Shown here: positions 1 through 8,489 of the stretch, piece by piece
Layout: each line of letters starts with the position of its first letter
Numbering within the stretch: position 1 is the first letter of the stretch
Assembly: GCA_963726315.1 (NCBI GenBank)
Contig: CAVSBZ010000002.1
Coordinates: forward strand, 186,001-250,000
Source of the DNA: FEB-25 sp963726315
GTDB lineage: Bacteria > Chloroflexota > Anaerolineae > Anaerolineales > UBA4823
Direction of reading: 5' to 3'
DNA length: 64,000 nucleotides
The notes under the pieces: generated by a model
The model's input: only the letters and a program-made list of their open reading frames with translations
Told to the model about the DNA's origin: nothing
Database searches by the model: none
Position numbers and translations under genes: made by a program

Positions 1-28
1 TTGTAATGTTTGACAAAGGAGTATAGCC

Positions 29-499
29 ATGAATGCTAACCAACCCTGGGAGTTTACCTGTAAAACATGTGGCGATCATAAATTGAACGTTACTCGCACC
101 TGGACTATACTTGCTGGCCCGTTAAGTGAATGCTGGCAGGAGTGGGGACCGCTCGAGGCTGACCATCGCTGGCATTATGAATTTAAAGAAAGGGTGGAGG
201 AAAAACCAGACAAAGAAGCTGAACTGGGGGATTTCGGTGAATTTACAGAAGATGACTCTGCTTCTGAACCGGAAGATTATGAAATATTCGAATCGGCGAA
301 CGACCCGGAAAGTGACGAGTTTTATGTGAATTGCGCAAACTGCGATCGTGAGATCGAATTTGGCTGGGGACAGCCCAACCGTGGTGGGCGAATATTCCCT
401 GCGGAATGTTCAGACTTCATTCCAGGGAAATACTGGCCGGAACCCAGATATTTGAATGCCTGGATTCAGAAGCATTGGCTCCGAACGGATAATCCCTAG
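29..499 (+). CDS. hypothetical zinc-ribbon-like protein
   Basis: A 156-residue protein of unknown function. Two Cys-x2-Cys pairs (C11/C14 and C102/C105) flank a strongly acidic middle (about residues 55-95), which would suit a split zinc ribbon; metal binding is inferred. There is no signal peptide or membrane segment, so it is probably cytoplasmic. The start is set by an AAAGGAG ribosome site eight bases before the ATG. It is the first of four co-directional genes leading to the DnaJ-like chaperone, but 144 bases separate it from the next gene, so co-transcription is uncertain. Confidence 0.6.
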   Translation: MNANQPWEFTCKTCGDHKLNVTRTWTILAGPLSECWQEWGPLEADHRWHYEFKERVEEKPDKEAELGDFGEFTEDDSASEPEDYEIFESANDPESDEFYVNCANCDREIEFGWGQPNRGGRIFPAECSDFIPGKYWPEPRYLNAWIQKHWLRTDNP

Positions 500-643
500 C
501 CATAACTATTGACCATATCGATATCCTCCACGCCAATTATTAGCAATTATCCGTGACAACCTCTCGCAAACGCGTGACGTTTTTGCCTGAGGATAGAGGA
601 TTAAGCCAAGAGGTTTTAAACCCTGGGCATTAATGGAGGTTTC

Positions 644-901
644 ATGTCTGAAAACAATAATGTAGTCGAGATGCATGGCTGCATCGTATGCGCCCGTATA
701 TTCAACATCCTTGCCGTATACACAACGGATGGCAGGCTGGTGGACTGTACCGTGACCAGTCCTGGCGGTCACTGCTTGCCGGATGAACGACGGCCTCTGG
801 TTGCCTGCGATACCCACACACCAGGGGAAATTGAGACTGCATATAAAAAATGGAAATCCAGGACGGTCGATGAGTTAAACGATGAAAAAGATAACGAATG
901 A
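644..901 (+). CDS. small hypothetical protein upstream of cbpA
   Basis: An 85-residue protein that I do not recognise. The N-terminal half holds a C-x2-C pair (CIVC) and two further cysteines; the C-terminal 25 residues are charged (Lys/Asp/Glu). A good GGAGG site precedes the ATG, and the stop is only 11 bases before the DnaJ-like gene, so the two are very likely translated from one message. This suggests a small partner in protein folding or redox sensing, but that rests on position alone. Confidence 0.55.
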   Translation: MSENNNVVEMHGCIVCARIFNILAVYTTDGRLVDCTVTSPGGHCLPDERRPLVACDTHTPGEIETAYKKWKSRTVDELNDEKDNE

Positions 902-912
902 GACGGTGACCG

Positions 913-1869
913 ATGGACTATAAGGATTATTATCAAATATTGCGAGTGGCACCCGACGCAGAAAAGAAGGTTATTAAGCAAACTTACCGCGAGTTGGCAA
1001 AAAAGTATCATCCTGATGTGAACCCGGGCAATAAAGAAGCAGAAGAGAGATTCAAGACGATTAATGAGGCTTACCAGGTTCTATCGGATGCAGTGAAGCG
1101 CAAGAAGTATGATGCGCTTCGGGCTCAGTACCAGCACTGGCAGCAGACAGGTGGTCGTCAACAGGATTTCGACTGGCAAAACTGGTCAGCCCAACCTGGT
1201 CAGGGTGTACACGTACAATACGCCAGTCCCGAAGACCTGGAAGACCTCTTTGGGAGCGCATCACCGTATTCCGACTTCTTCAACAATATCTTTGGCCAGG
1301 TGCGTGGGCGCGGCAGGAGCAGTAGCCGCGGCACTGCACCTAGTCCGCGCCGCGGAAGAAATGTCGAGTACGAACTCGATCTCACCCTGGAAGAGGCTTA
1401 TCATGGTACAGATCGCTTGTTGGAAATTGATGGGCATCGTATCCAGGCCATTATTCCACCTGGCGTGCGCACTGGTTCGCGAGTTCGTCTGTCAGGGCAG
1501 GGAGAACCGGGTCACAACAATGGGCCGGCTGGAGATCTGTATTTGATCGTGCACATCTTACCCGATGAAACCTTCGAGAGAGAAGGAGATGACTTGCACA
1601 TTGACGTGCCAGTCGATATCTTTACCGCAGTTGCGGGTGGTGAAACCCAAATACCTACCCTGGATAGGCCGCTGATATTGAAAATCCCACCTCGCACCAA
1701 CGCCAGGCGCAGTTTCCGCCTGCGTGGCAAGGGCATGCCACACCTGGGTGATCCCAATACTCATGGTGACTTGTTTGCCTTGGTAAGGTTAGTGCTGCCC
1801 GAACCTCTGACAGACAAGGAGGTCAATAGCATCCGCGAGTTGGCCTCTTCCCGGGCAAAACACTCATAA
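913..1869 (+). CDS. cbpA: DnaJ-family co-chaperone, CbpA type
   Basis: A 318-residue J-domain protein that stimulates the ATPase of DnaK and hands over unfolded substrates. The J domain covers residues 4-70 with the diagnostic HPD at 33-35. A Gly/Ser/Gln-rich linker follows to about residue 150, then the two beta-sandwich substrate-binding domains (about 155-310). The cysteine-rich zinc domain of type I DnaJ is absent, which makes it type II, like CbpA of E. coli. Length is normal for the family. It lies 11 bases after a small gene and 24 bases before a CbpM-like gene, the usual cbpA-cbpM pairing. Confidence 0.93.
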   Translation: MDYKDYYQILRVAPDAEKKVIKQTYRELAKKYHPDVNPGNKEAEERFKTINEAYQVLSDAVKRKKYDALRAQYQHWQQTGGRQQDFDWQNWSAQPGQGVHVQYASPEDLEDLFGSASPYSDFFNNIFGQVRGRGRSSSRGTAPSPRRGRNVEYELDLTLEEAYHGTDRLLEIDGHRIQAIIPPGVRTGSRVRLSGQGEPGHNNGPAGDLYLIVHILPDETFEREGDDLHIDVPVDIFTAVAGGETQIPTLDRPLILKIPPRTNARRSFRLRGKGMPHLGDPNTHGDLFALVRLVLPEPLTDKEVNSIRELASSRAKHS

Positions 1870-1893
1870 TTGCAACCCAAATGAGGTAATGGA

Positions 1894-2175
1894 ATGATTC
1901 CCGAAAATACATCCCCAAAACGGTATTGGTATGATCCTTATGAAGACTATGAATCACGCAGTAAGCGGCGATTACAGGACGACCTGGGTGTTGACGAGAC
2001 TGCTGCTGAGGCAATCCTGCACCTGCGTCAGCAGGTCATTGAATTACAGTCTAAGATTTGCAAGTTGGAAGCCGAGCTCGCCGCTCAGTATGCCAGTCAG
2101 CATATGCGTCTATCTCGTTACCGAGAAGGCTATTTCGAGGCCACCTGGATCGAAGTGGAAATTCAGGAAGGATAA
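1894..2175 (+). CDS. cbpM: CbpM-like chaperone modulator
   Basis: A 93-residue protein placed directly after cbpA. The stretch from residue 30 to 66 (LGVDETAAEAILHLRQQVIE and on) matches the helical core of MerR-like CbpM proteins, which bind the J domain and inhibit CbpA. It ends in a short coiled-coil-like segment with no sign of catalysis. The ribosome site is weak (GAGG). The assignment rests on family resemblance plus position; a plain MerR-fold helper is the alternative. Confidence 0.7.
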   Translation: MIPENTSPKRYWYDPYEDYESRSKRRLQDDLGVDETAAEAILHLRQQVIELQSKICKLEAELAAQYASQHMRLSRYREGYFEATWIEVEIQEG

Positions 2176-2639
2176 CAGCCTGGCGATATTAATTAGGAAA
2201 TATCTAACTTCATACCTATCCGGACACATATTGATTTAAAAATGTCTCCCCATGCTTCTTTATGGTTACATCCTTCCTCGCTAACCAAGATGTTATAAAT
2301 ATGTATAGTTTTCAGTAAAACCATCCAAAATTTACATCAATCTTCTTCTGCATCAATTTACCAGTTCAATATGCGCATATATATTCAGCCCTCCAAAATT
2401 ACATTGCCTATTTGATCCTGTTTGAAATACAGCGATCAAACATCTCTCCTACTCGGACAGGGCTGCGGGTCGCCTTTCCTTGCTTCAGTCAGTGGTGCAG
2501 TAGTGGCGTAATTCAGGTAACACTGCATGGAAAATATGGACATATTGGGCAATTTAATCACCATATATAGGGCATCAACGGCCACGAGTTTTAATCACTT
2601 GGTTCATGATTGCATGGGTTCAAGTCCTTCGTGGGTTAC
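2176..2639. other. gene-free stretch with a dispersed repeat copy
   Basis: No credible gene. Bases about 2452-2575 hold one copy of a short dispersed sequence (GGACAGGGCTGCGGGTCGCC, then CATGGAAAATATGGAC about 60 bases later) that recurs in part near 25,013, 53,040 and 61,675. The rest is AT-rich without clear hairpins. The 3' end of the damaged permease gene on the minus strand abuts it. Confidence 0.5.
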
Positions 2640-3548
2640 CTAATAAACAGGATAATTTGTTAACAATACCTCCTGTTGCCAGATATGGGGGTATTGTTGT
2701 TGGAACAGCGGTTTACTGCACCGGAGATCTCGATCTTTGTCAATCTTGTCGATGTTTACCAGGCGTTGATCTGAGGAAGTTGGGTCGTTTTTACTGAGTT
2801 GGTCAGTATTTTGCTGTAAATCTGATAGTGTGCTTTCCAATGAGCTGGTTGTGCTTCCATCCGCACCCGTTGTCTGTTGGACACTGTTCAGTAGTCCCAA
2901 GCTGCTACCAACACCCAGCGTAATCGCATTTACATTGTTATTCAAACCCTGCTGATTTTGTTGGCTTGCACTTTCATCCCCGCTTTGAACAGCCTGACGT
3001 AACGCTTCCGTATTTTGATGAGCAAGTTGCAGATCGTTACTGAGGCTGGCCGATTCTTGCTGCCCATTTGATGTGATTGAAACTAATACTACCCGATTTA
3101 CTGCGTCCACAAAAACTGCACCAATATATTGGATATACGACACCTGGACAGGATCAATCTCGCTGTAATAGAAAGTAAAAACAGCTTGATGATTAGACAG
3201 GATGGTGTTGTAAGCATTTTGAGGCGCTACGATCACCAGATCAACTTCCCCCCGGCGCAGCCTGTCGAGCGCCTCAACCTGATTATTCGAAGCACCCGCA
3301 TAGACTAGCTCTGGTTCCATCATTTTTGAGTATTGTGGGAAGTTTTGGGCAAAGGAGCTGCCCTGCTTTGCAACAAACAAGGTCCGCAAAGGTCTCGTTT
3401 GGTTGTGGTAGCCAATCCCAAAAAGGAACAGGATTAAAAATGGTCCAAGAACCAGGGTTATGATCAGGCGAGGTTGGCGAAGAATATCAAATATCTCTTT
3501 TCGAAAAAAAGCCGAAGCCCGAATAATGCTGCGAAAAAATTTACCCAT
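2640..3548 (-). pseudogene. ABC-2 type exporter permease, C-terminal half missing
   Basis: 302 residues remain. One N-terminal membrane helix (about residues 26-46, following FDILRQPRL) and the large extracytoplasmic domain of DrrB/YhhJ-type ABC-2 permeases are present, including a Gln/Ser/Asn-rich helical region (170-250). Family members continue for 150-200 residues with five more membrane helices; here the frame runs into about 35 unrelated residues after IDKIDKD and stops. I could not recover the missing helices in another frame downstream. It overlaps the ATPase gene by eight bases, so the pair was once an operon. Probably an exporter made non-functional by deletion. Confidence 0.75.
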
Positions 3549-4521
3549 TCTTTACCTCCGAACGCACTAGTTCCACGAAAACGTCTTCGAAGGGAGGCGT
3601 GTACTGCTCGAGAGCTTCAACACGTACGTTGTTCAGTGGTGCCCATTCCATGAGATCAGGGATTGCCGTACTGGCCTCGTTGACGATAATGCGAATACTG
3701 TTTGGGCCGGTACGGATAGTTTTCAGACTTAATGAGGTCAGAAGTTGCTCAGTGTGATAATCGATAGTTTCCGAAGCGCGCATATCGATAATATCCCCCC
3801 CAAAAGCGTGATGCCTCAGCCCACGGGGTGTATCAACCAAAAGTAGCCTCCCATTTGACATAACCCCTACGAGATCGCAGTTATCCGCCTCGTTGACATA
3901 TTGCGTGGTAATAAACAGGGTCCGTCCCTGATTTTGCAAACCTTTGAAGTGTTCCCAGAATTTTTGCCGTAAGATAGGGTCAATCCCCGCGGTCGGCTCG
4001 TCTAAAAATAACAATTCGGGTTCATGTATTAGTGCGGCTGCCAGGCTTAATCGCCGCTGCATACCCCCTGAAATATTACGGGTCAGTTTGTGGCGGTGTT
4101 CATAAAGCTCAACGAATTCGAGGATTTGCTTCAGTCGACTGGTACGAACCAAACTCATTCCATAAAGGGAAGCGGCGAAGTTTATGTTTTCCCAGACGGT
4201 CAAGTTTGGGTAAAGCACGAATAGTTGGGGCATATAGCCAATCCTCGCTCGCTGATCCTGGTTAAATTTCGATGGATCGATGTCCAATATTGAGATAGCG
4301 CCCTCGGTGGGAGCATAGATGCCAGTCAGCAGCCGTACTGTTGTGGTTTTCCCTGATCCGCTGGGTCCGATAAAACCAAAGATCGAAGCCCGCGGCACAT
4401 CGAAACTGACCTCCCTGACTGCGAGCTCATCCCCAAAATTTTTCGTTACATTTTTTACGCTGATAACCGAGTTTGTTACTGGAATCGTTAGCCTGTTACC
4501 GTTATCACTGGTGTTAATCAT
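3541..4521 (-). CDS. ABC exporter ATP-binding protein
   Basis: An ATPase subunit of an ABC-2 (CcmA/YhhG-like) exporter. It has Walker A (GPSGSGKTT, about residues 52-60 from the start chosen here), the signature NISGGMQRRLSLA and Walker B LLFLDEPTAGID; the last 90 residues are the variable C-terminal domain. I chose the ATG at 4521 because GGAGAG lies nine bases upstream; a TTG six bases earlier is too close to it. The stop overlaps the permease start by eight bases. Because the permease is truncated, this ATPase may be an orphan, although its own frame is intact. Confidence 0.85.
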   Translation of the reverse strand: MINTSDNGNRLTIPVTNSVISVKNVTKNFGDELAVREVSFDVPRASIFGFIGPSGSGKTTTVRLLTGIYAPTEGAISILDIDPSKFNQDQRARIGYMPQLFVLYPNLTVWENINFAASLYGMSLVRTSRLKQILEFVELYEHRHKLTRNISGGMQRRLSLAAALIHEPELLFLDEPTAGIDPILRQKFWEHFKGLQNQGRTLFITTQYVNEADNCDLVGVMSNGRLLLVDTPRGLRHHAFGGDIIDMRASETIDYHTEQLLTSLSLKTIRTGPNSIRIIVNEASTAIPDLMEWAPLNNVRVEALEQYTPPFEDVFVELVRSEVKNG

Positions 4522-4894
4522 AGCCAAATTCTCTCCAATTGGGCCCAGTGTCTATCCCTGGTTCACATTCCTCGATAATAATTCACTTCGCTCTTTATTC
4601 TCAATGTGGGCGATTAGCCATTATTATGGTTGCCCAGCCAGATTAATTTCAAGGTAAGGTTAACCCCACACCTATCAAAAAAATCCAAATGAAACCTATA
4701 AAATTTCTATATATAACCGACCATATCTGCCTGTGTCTTTATATTTATAGCGGCGATGCGTAGAGCCAACAATCATGAATTGTGATCAACTCAGGTCTTT
4801 TCGGTAAGTATCTCAATCTCCAGGTCAGTAATAGAGCTTGTTGAAAAATGATCTTTTAAATTCAAAGTGATGAATTAAACGTAAAAACTTGCGA

Positions 4895-5175
4895 ACCAGC
4901 AGGTTTTCTAGAGGGCGTGGATCGGATCGAAGTTACGCCTTCTTTGGGCGCCCGCGACGGGGCTGATGACTCCTCCCCTCAATCTACTCTCTGATCGGGT
5001 GGAGGCCAGGTTCCCCCTGGTTTTGGGGAGTTGGTAGGGGTGTCTCCGCTGAAGACCGCGTACGAACTATAGCCCCCTCGCCAAAACTAACCCCCTTCAC
5101 GGGTACCCGCGGCGGATACGCGGTGTTTATAAGCTAAAAGCTAACGACTAATTGCTGTTCTTCTGGCGGGGACGT
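4895..5175. repeat. degenerate relative of the 70-bp tRNA-derived repeat
   Basis: Bases 5093-5116 (CCCTTCACGGGTACCCGCGG and on) and 5158-5171 (TTCTTCTGGCGGGG) match two blocks of the 70-bp unit tandemly repeated at 25.75-26.44 kb, although the sequence between them has diverged or been inserted. GC-rich hairpin-like DNA precedes it (4910-5090). This indicates that the unit exists outside its array. Confidence 0.5.
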
Positions 5176-5209
5176 CAGGTCCCCTACCCGCAGTTGGGTA
5201 AACGTAAAC

Positions 5210-5240
5210 AGCCCTTCTCTCCATGGAGAGGGCTTTTATT
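5210..5240 (+). terminator. hairpin followed by a T-rich run
   Basis: AGCCC and TCTC pair with GAGA and GGGCT around a CATG loop, with a three-base bulge, and TTTTATT follows. It has the form of a rho-independent terminator for plus-strand transcription, but no intact plus-strand gene lies upstream, so it may belong to a lost gene or to the adjacent repeat. Confidence 0.5.
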
Positions 5241-5500
5241 AATGATTCTATGTTTAGTCGTTTAATGTGATTGTATTGCGTCATTTAACGAAAGTCGAAG
5301 GGCAGATGTCCCGTGTTGATGGGGACAACTATCCCGAACATTCGTTGATAATCTGAAACATCATCGGTGACTTTTATCTCCCCCTTATATAGCGCAGCCT
5401 TCTGACGAGATCGGATGGAATATTGCACTATACACGTTATTTTTGCACAGAAGATTGCCAAAGAAAGCATCAGAGCTGCATTACATACCCGCGTGAAAGC

Positions 5501-5671
5501 CTTCAAATCCGAACTTGGCAATTGGCTAGCGAATGGTTCTTCCCAACCCTCGATGCAATCCATATCGAGGCAATATCGTGGGAGACACTTTTTAGCTCTA
5601 TCGAATCAAACGGTCCGGAGGTTTTCCATTCCTTAAAAATGTTCTATGAGCGCTGCTTAATTTATAACTGA
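5501..5671 (+). pseudogene. possible C-terminal relic of a lost gene
   Basis: The frame ending at 5671 reads LQIRTWQLASEWFFPTLDAI and continues to FYERCLIYN. It looks like protein (regular aromatic and hydrophobic spacing, plausible C-terminus) but has no start or ribosome site, and the 80 bases before it change frame. I do not recognise the family. It may be the tail of the gene type whose N-terminus seems to survive at 5905-6117. Confidence 0.25.
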
Positions 5672-5904
5672 CCGGGAGTTCAGCTTGTATCCGCCTAGCA
5701 GTTCCAAATGGAACCATATCCAGCATACCAAACATCTGTTTTTCCAGTCTGCTGCACAAATAACTGAACACAACTTGAATTACTACGTGATGTTAGAACC
5801 CGTCTTGCCCGCCGAGTTATGTGAGATTTTGTAGACGCTTCTCTAAGCCCCAGGGCTGATGGCTCGAGGCCATTAGGAAGGTATAAACTGTGAAGGAGTG
5901 CATC

Positions 5905-6117
5905 ATGCCAAATGAGTCGATTTTGGTGTAACTTGCACCTTTAACCTAGAAAATAGAGAATATCGCTACCGATGCCTTAGCCAAGATTATTTCGCACCCT
6001 GATTTGGTTGGCCAAGATGCCGAAGGTCGTTACCTTCTAATTGTTATGCTAAATCTAAAATATATATTTCTTTCCATGATCCTTGCTATAGCGTGGTATA
6101 TTTACCACACTTATTGA
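5905..6117 (+). pseudogene. N-terminal gene relic with two in-frame stops
   Basis: An ATG with an AAGGAG site starts a frame reading MPNESILV-stop-LAPLT-stop-KIENIATDALAKIISHPD and on to a TGA at 6115. The IENIATDALA segment resembles the N-terminus of some large bacterial proteins of the restriction/PD-(D/E)xK type (from memory). The TAA and TAG breaks and the early end indicate a decayed gene. The preserved ribosome site and continuous frame argue against chance. Confidence 0.35.
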
Positions 6118-6147
6118 CTGGCCAAGAATAGTCGTTGTTATCCTAGT

Positions 6148-6480
6148 CTATACCTGCGGTTCACCGGGTATCAACTCAAAAGAGGTGGTTTCGTAAATAC
6201 TATTGCAAACTATACACTCATAATGAAGTCTAATTTTGAATATAGATACATAAGATTTAGTCATTTCCATCCGATGATTGCAGCCTGGTTTTTCACACCG
6301 AACCGGTAAACTCCAGAAATAAATATTGAGTATTGCTGTAATAATGAAAAACGCTAAGAGAGGTATTAGGTTTTTCCATAAGATTGCAATTAAAGTAACG
6401 ATGAAAAAGGTAGGTATGCCAACAAGAAGACCAAAGTAATAATACATATTCAATAATATTGCATGTGTTTTTGGATGCAT
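6148..6480 (-). CDS. small membrane protein with C-terminal Cys motif
   Basis: A 110-residue protein of unknown function. Two or three hydrophobic segments fill residues 8-58; the soluble tail carries two cysteine pairs (CEKPGCNHRM and CIVC) spaced like a zinc ribbon. The base composition matches the AT-rich surroundings. The start is the only ATG that includes the first helix. A membrane-anchored metal-binding protein is the most one can say. Confidence 0.5.
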   Translation of the reverse strand: MHPKTHAILLNMYYYFGLLVGIPTFFIVTLIAILWKNLIPLLAFFIITAILNIYFWSLPVRCEKPGCNHRMEMTKSYVSIFKIRLHYECIVCNSIYETTSFELIPGEPQV

Positions 6481-6792
6481 CTTCTGAACCTTTCCAAATT
6501 ATAACTTCTTATTCTCATACTGATTACCAAATCCCATACTCCTGGCGTTCGGGCAATACTTTTCTAGAATGTACTATATTATGACCATAACGAGTGGTGT
6601 AAATGGCTTAATGCTGCCAAACAAGTATAACAATGCTTGGGAGTTTTTGTTTTATTTGGTTTTGGACAAAATATAGAGCTAATTGTAATACCCTGATCAT
6701 CGGCTAATTCTTATTTTGGAATAGATAATAAAATGATAAGGAATGGATATTCAATAATCAAATTTAGGGTAGCAGAAAGCGACTAATATTGT
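6481..6792. other. intergenic AT-rich stretch
   Basis: No gene-like frame. It probably holds the promoter region of the SDR gene; the palindromic operator candidate starts at its right edge (6793). Confidence 0.4.
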
Positions 6793-6806
6793 TATAATAT
6801 ATTATA
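6793..6806. promoter_or_regulatory. perfect 14-bp palindrome, candidate operator
   Basis: TATAATATATTATA, 66 bases before the SDR start. The identical 14 bases occur at 20,268-20,281, upstream of the FadR-type regulator. FadR-family proteins bind short AT-rich palindromes, so this is a plausible shared operator. AT-rich background makes chance recurrence less improbable than for a mixed sequence. Confidence 0.5.
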
Positions 6807-6872
6807 GGTATGTTTCTAATCCATTTTTATCTTTATTAAGGCTAAACGAATAACATAAATAAGGAGAATGCG

Positions 6873-7628
6873 ATGCGAAATTTATCTGAGAAACGTGTAC
6901 TCATAACTGGTGGGGCACGAGGAATTGGAGCAGCTACAGCAAAGCGCTTTTTAGAAGAAGGATCACGGGTAGTAGTTATAGATCGTTATCGCCCGGCCTT
7001 AGAAGAGATTAAAAAAGAACTTCCGCAATTGGAAGATACTCTCTTAGGAGATGTATCAATTTTAGATGATGTATATCGTATTTTTGCGCATATTGATCAG
7101 ATCTGGCAAGGATTGGATGTGTTGATCAATAATGCAGGAATCAGCATCCGCCACAAATTCATGGATATCACGCCTGAAGAATGGCAGGATATCATGAATA
7201 CAAACTTAACTGGTTTGTTCTACATGGCTAAGGAAGCTGCAAAACGCATGCTGGCAGCTGAAAAGGGGGTAATTATAAACATGGGATCAACAAGCGGTTT
7301 CACGGGTTATCATTATTATGCTGATTACAATGCGTCCAAGGCGGGTGTAATAGAACTATCGCGTTCGATGGCCTTGGAACTCGCCCCCTATGTACGGGTA
7401 ATCGCACTTTGTCCAGGTTATGTCTTGACTCCCATGCAGGAGGCAGAATATACCCCTGAAATGATGCGAGAAGTTGACAGAAAGATTCCTTTGGGGAGGC
7501 AGGCTAGACCTGAGGAAATGGCAGCAGTATTTGCCTTCCTAGCCTCCGACGATGCAAGTTACATCACAGGGAGTGCAATTACCGCAGATGGCGGTGAGAC
7601 TGCTGGTGGACTGGCAAGTCAGAAATGA
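6873..7628 (+). CDS. SDR-family NAD(P)-dependent oxidoreductase
   Basis: A 251-residue classical short-chain dehydrogenase/reductase. It has the cofactor motif TGGARGIG (12-19), NNAG (86-89), and the catalytic set Ser139, Tyr152 and Lys156 (YNASK). An Asp at the end of beta-2 (VVVIDR) suggests NAD rather than NADP. The substrate is unknown; FabG-like sugar, alcohol or hydroxyacid dehydrogenases are the nearest group. An AAGGAG site precedes the ATG. It lies at the left edge of the methylamine-type cluster and shares a palindromic site with the cluster regulator, so a role in processing the demethylated product or side chain is inferred. Confidence 0.9.
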   Translation: MRNLSEKRVLITGGARGIGAATAKRFLEEGSRVVVIDRYRPALEEIKKELPQLEDTLLGDVSILDDVYRIFAHIDQIWQGLDVLINNAGISIRHKFMDITPEEWQDIMNTNLTGLFYMAKEAAKRMLAAEKGVIINMGSTSGFTGYHYYADYNASKAGVIELSRSMALELAPYVRVIALCPGYVLTPMQEAEYTPEMMREVDRKIPLGRQARPEEMAAVFAFLASDDASYITGSAITADGGETAGGLASQK

Positions 7629-7681
7629 TTGTCAATAGAAGTAATGTTATTGATATTAGACTAAAGCTTCTATGCTCGCTT

Positions 7682-8125
7682 TCAATTCGCAACATGTGGT
7701 GCATTCCAACAAGGCGACTTATGTACGTGCACCACTTTCCAAATACCGTCTAATTTGACCATTACACGACTTTCATTATGAGCCTCCACACGCTCACCAT
7801 CTGGAGATGACGTGCTAACAAGAAGTGTGTAACTTGCTATGGCAGTATCGCTATAGCATTGAATACGAAGATTAGCAAGGTCAAATCTTGATTGGACCAT
7901 TTGCTTCTCAGCTTGGTTTTCCTGTTTTTTTTGGGCTTGTCGCTTGGCATCAGCAATAATCATGAATTCATGAAAAGGTAGTCCATCAATTCGATGAGGT
8001 GTCAGCCACCATTCATATACAGCCAGATCTTCAGCACAGGTAGCACGGTAGGTCTCTAAATCGTTATCCTGGACTGCCTGTAAGTGTTTTAATAGAAACT
8101 CGTGAATTTCATCATCTACGGCCAT
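7682..8125 (-). CDS. NTF2-like (DUF4440/CaMKII-association type) protein
   Basis: A 147-residue cone-shaped alpha/beta fold protein: an N-terminal helical segment (IHEFLLKHLQAVQDNDLETY) followed by beta strands including SYTLLVSTSS and ESRVMVKLDGIWKVVHVHKS, typical of SnoaL/DUF4440 proteins that bind or isomerise small ligands. No catalytic residue can be assigned. It converges with the SDR gene (53 bases between stops), and a partial version of the cluster palindrome (GTTATAATATTG) lies about 15 bases before its start, suggesting co-regulation with the methyltransferase cluster. Confidence 0.75.
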   Translation of the reverse strand: MAVDDEIHEFLLKHLQAVQDNDLETYRATCAEDLAVYEWWLTPHRIDGLPFHEFMIIADAKRQAQKKQENQAEKQMVQSRFDLANLRIQCYSDTAIASYTLLVSTSSPDGERVEAHNESRVMVKLDGIWKVVHVHKSPCWNAPHVAN

Positions 8126-8489
8126 TGTGATCCTCTATTCGTTATAATATTGTTGTAATGGTGAGTTTACTAGAAAATGCTTTACCACAAACCCACAAAG
8201 CATCATTATATAAAGTTTTTATATCTTCCTGTAATGGTGGAAAAAGTAGCTTCTTGCAGTTACTCCATTTTTTATTGAGTATCCTTTAATAAAAGTGCAT
8301 GGATAATAAAAATCAAGACGATAATCTGTAATGAGAAAAAGATCATGAGTAGTGGTAATTTGATAGTTATTCTTTTATCGACAGAAAGTATTTTAATACA
8401 TATTATGTAAAAACAGTAAATGACTAAACAGATTGTCACAGATCGTCAGATTGAACCAATTAGAATCCAATACACAAAGGAACCCAAGC
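8126..8489. other. divergent intergenic region before MttB 1
   Basis: It separates the NTF2-like gene (minus) from MttB 1 (plus). AT-rich, with promoter-like TATTATGT near 8401 and the half-palindrome near 8141. A TTG at 8433 is in frame with MttB, but the ribosome site AAAGGA just before 8490 favours the later ATG. Confidence 0.4.

Noticed and set aside
5285..5563. 92-codon minus-strand frame
   Set aside because: Opposes the relic at 5501-5671, has no ribosome site and low-complexity content.
5905..6117. UAG read as pyrrolysine in the relic
   Set aside because: A UAA stop also interrupts the frame and no pyl system is visible.
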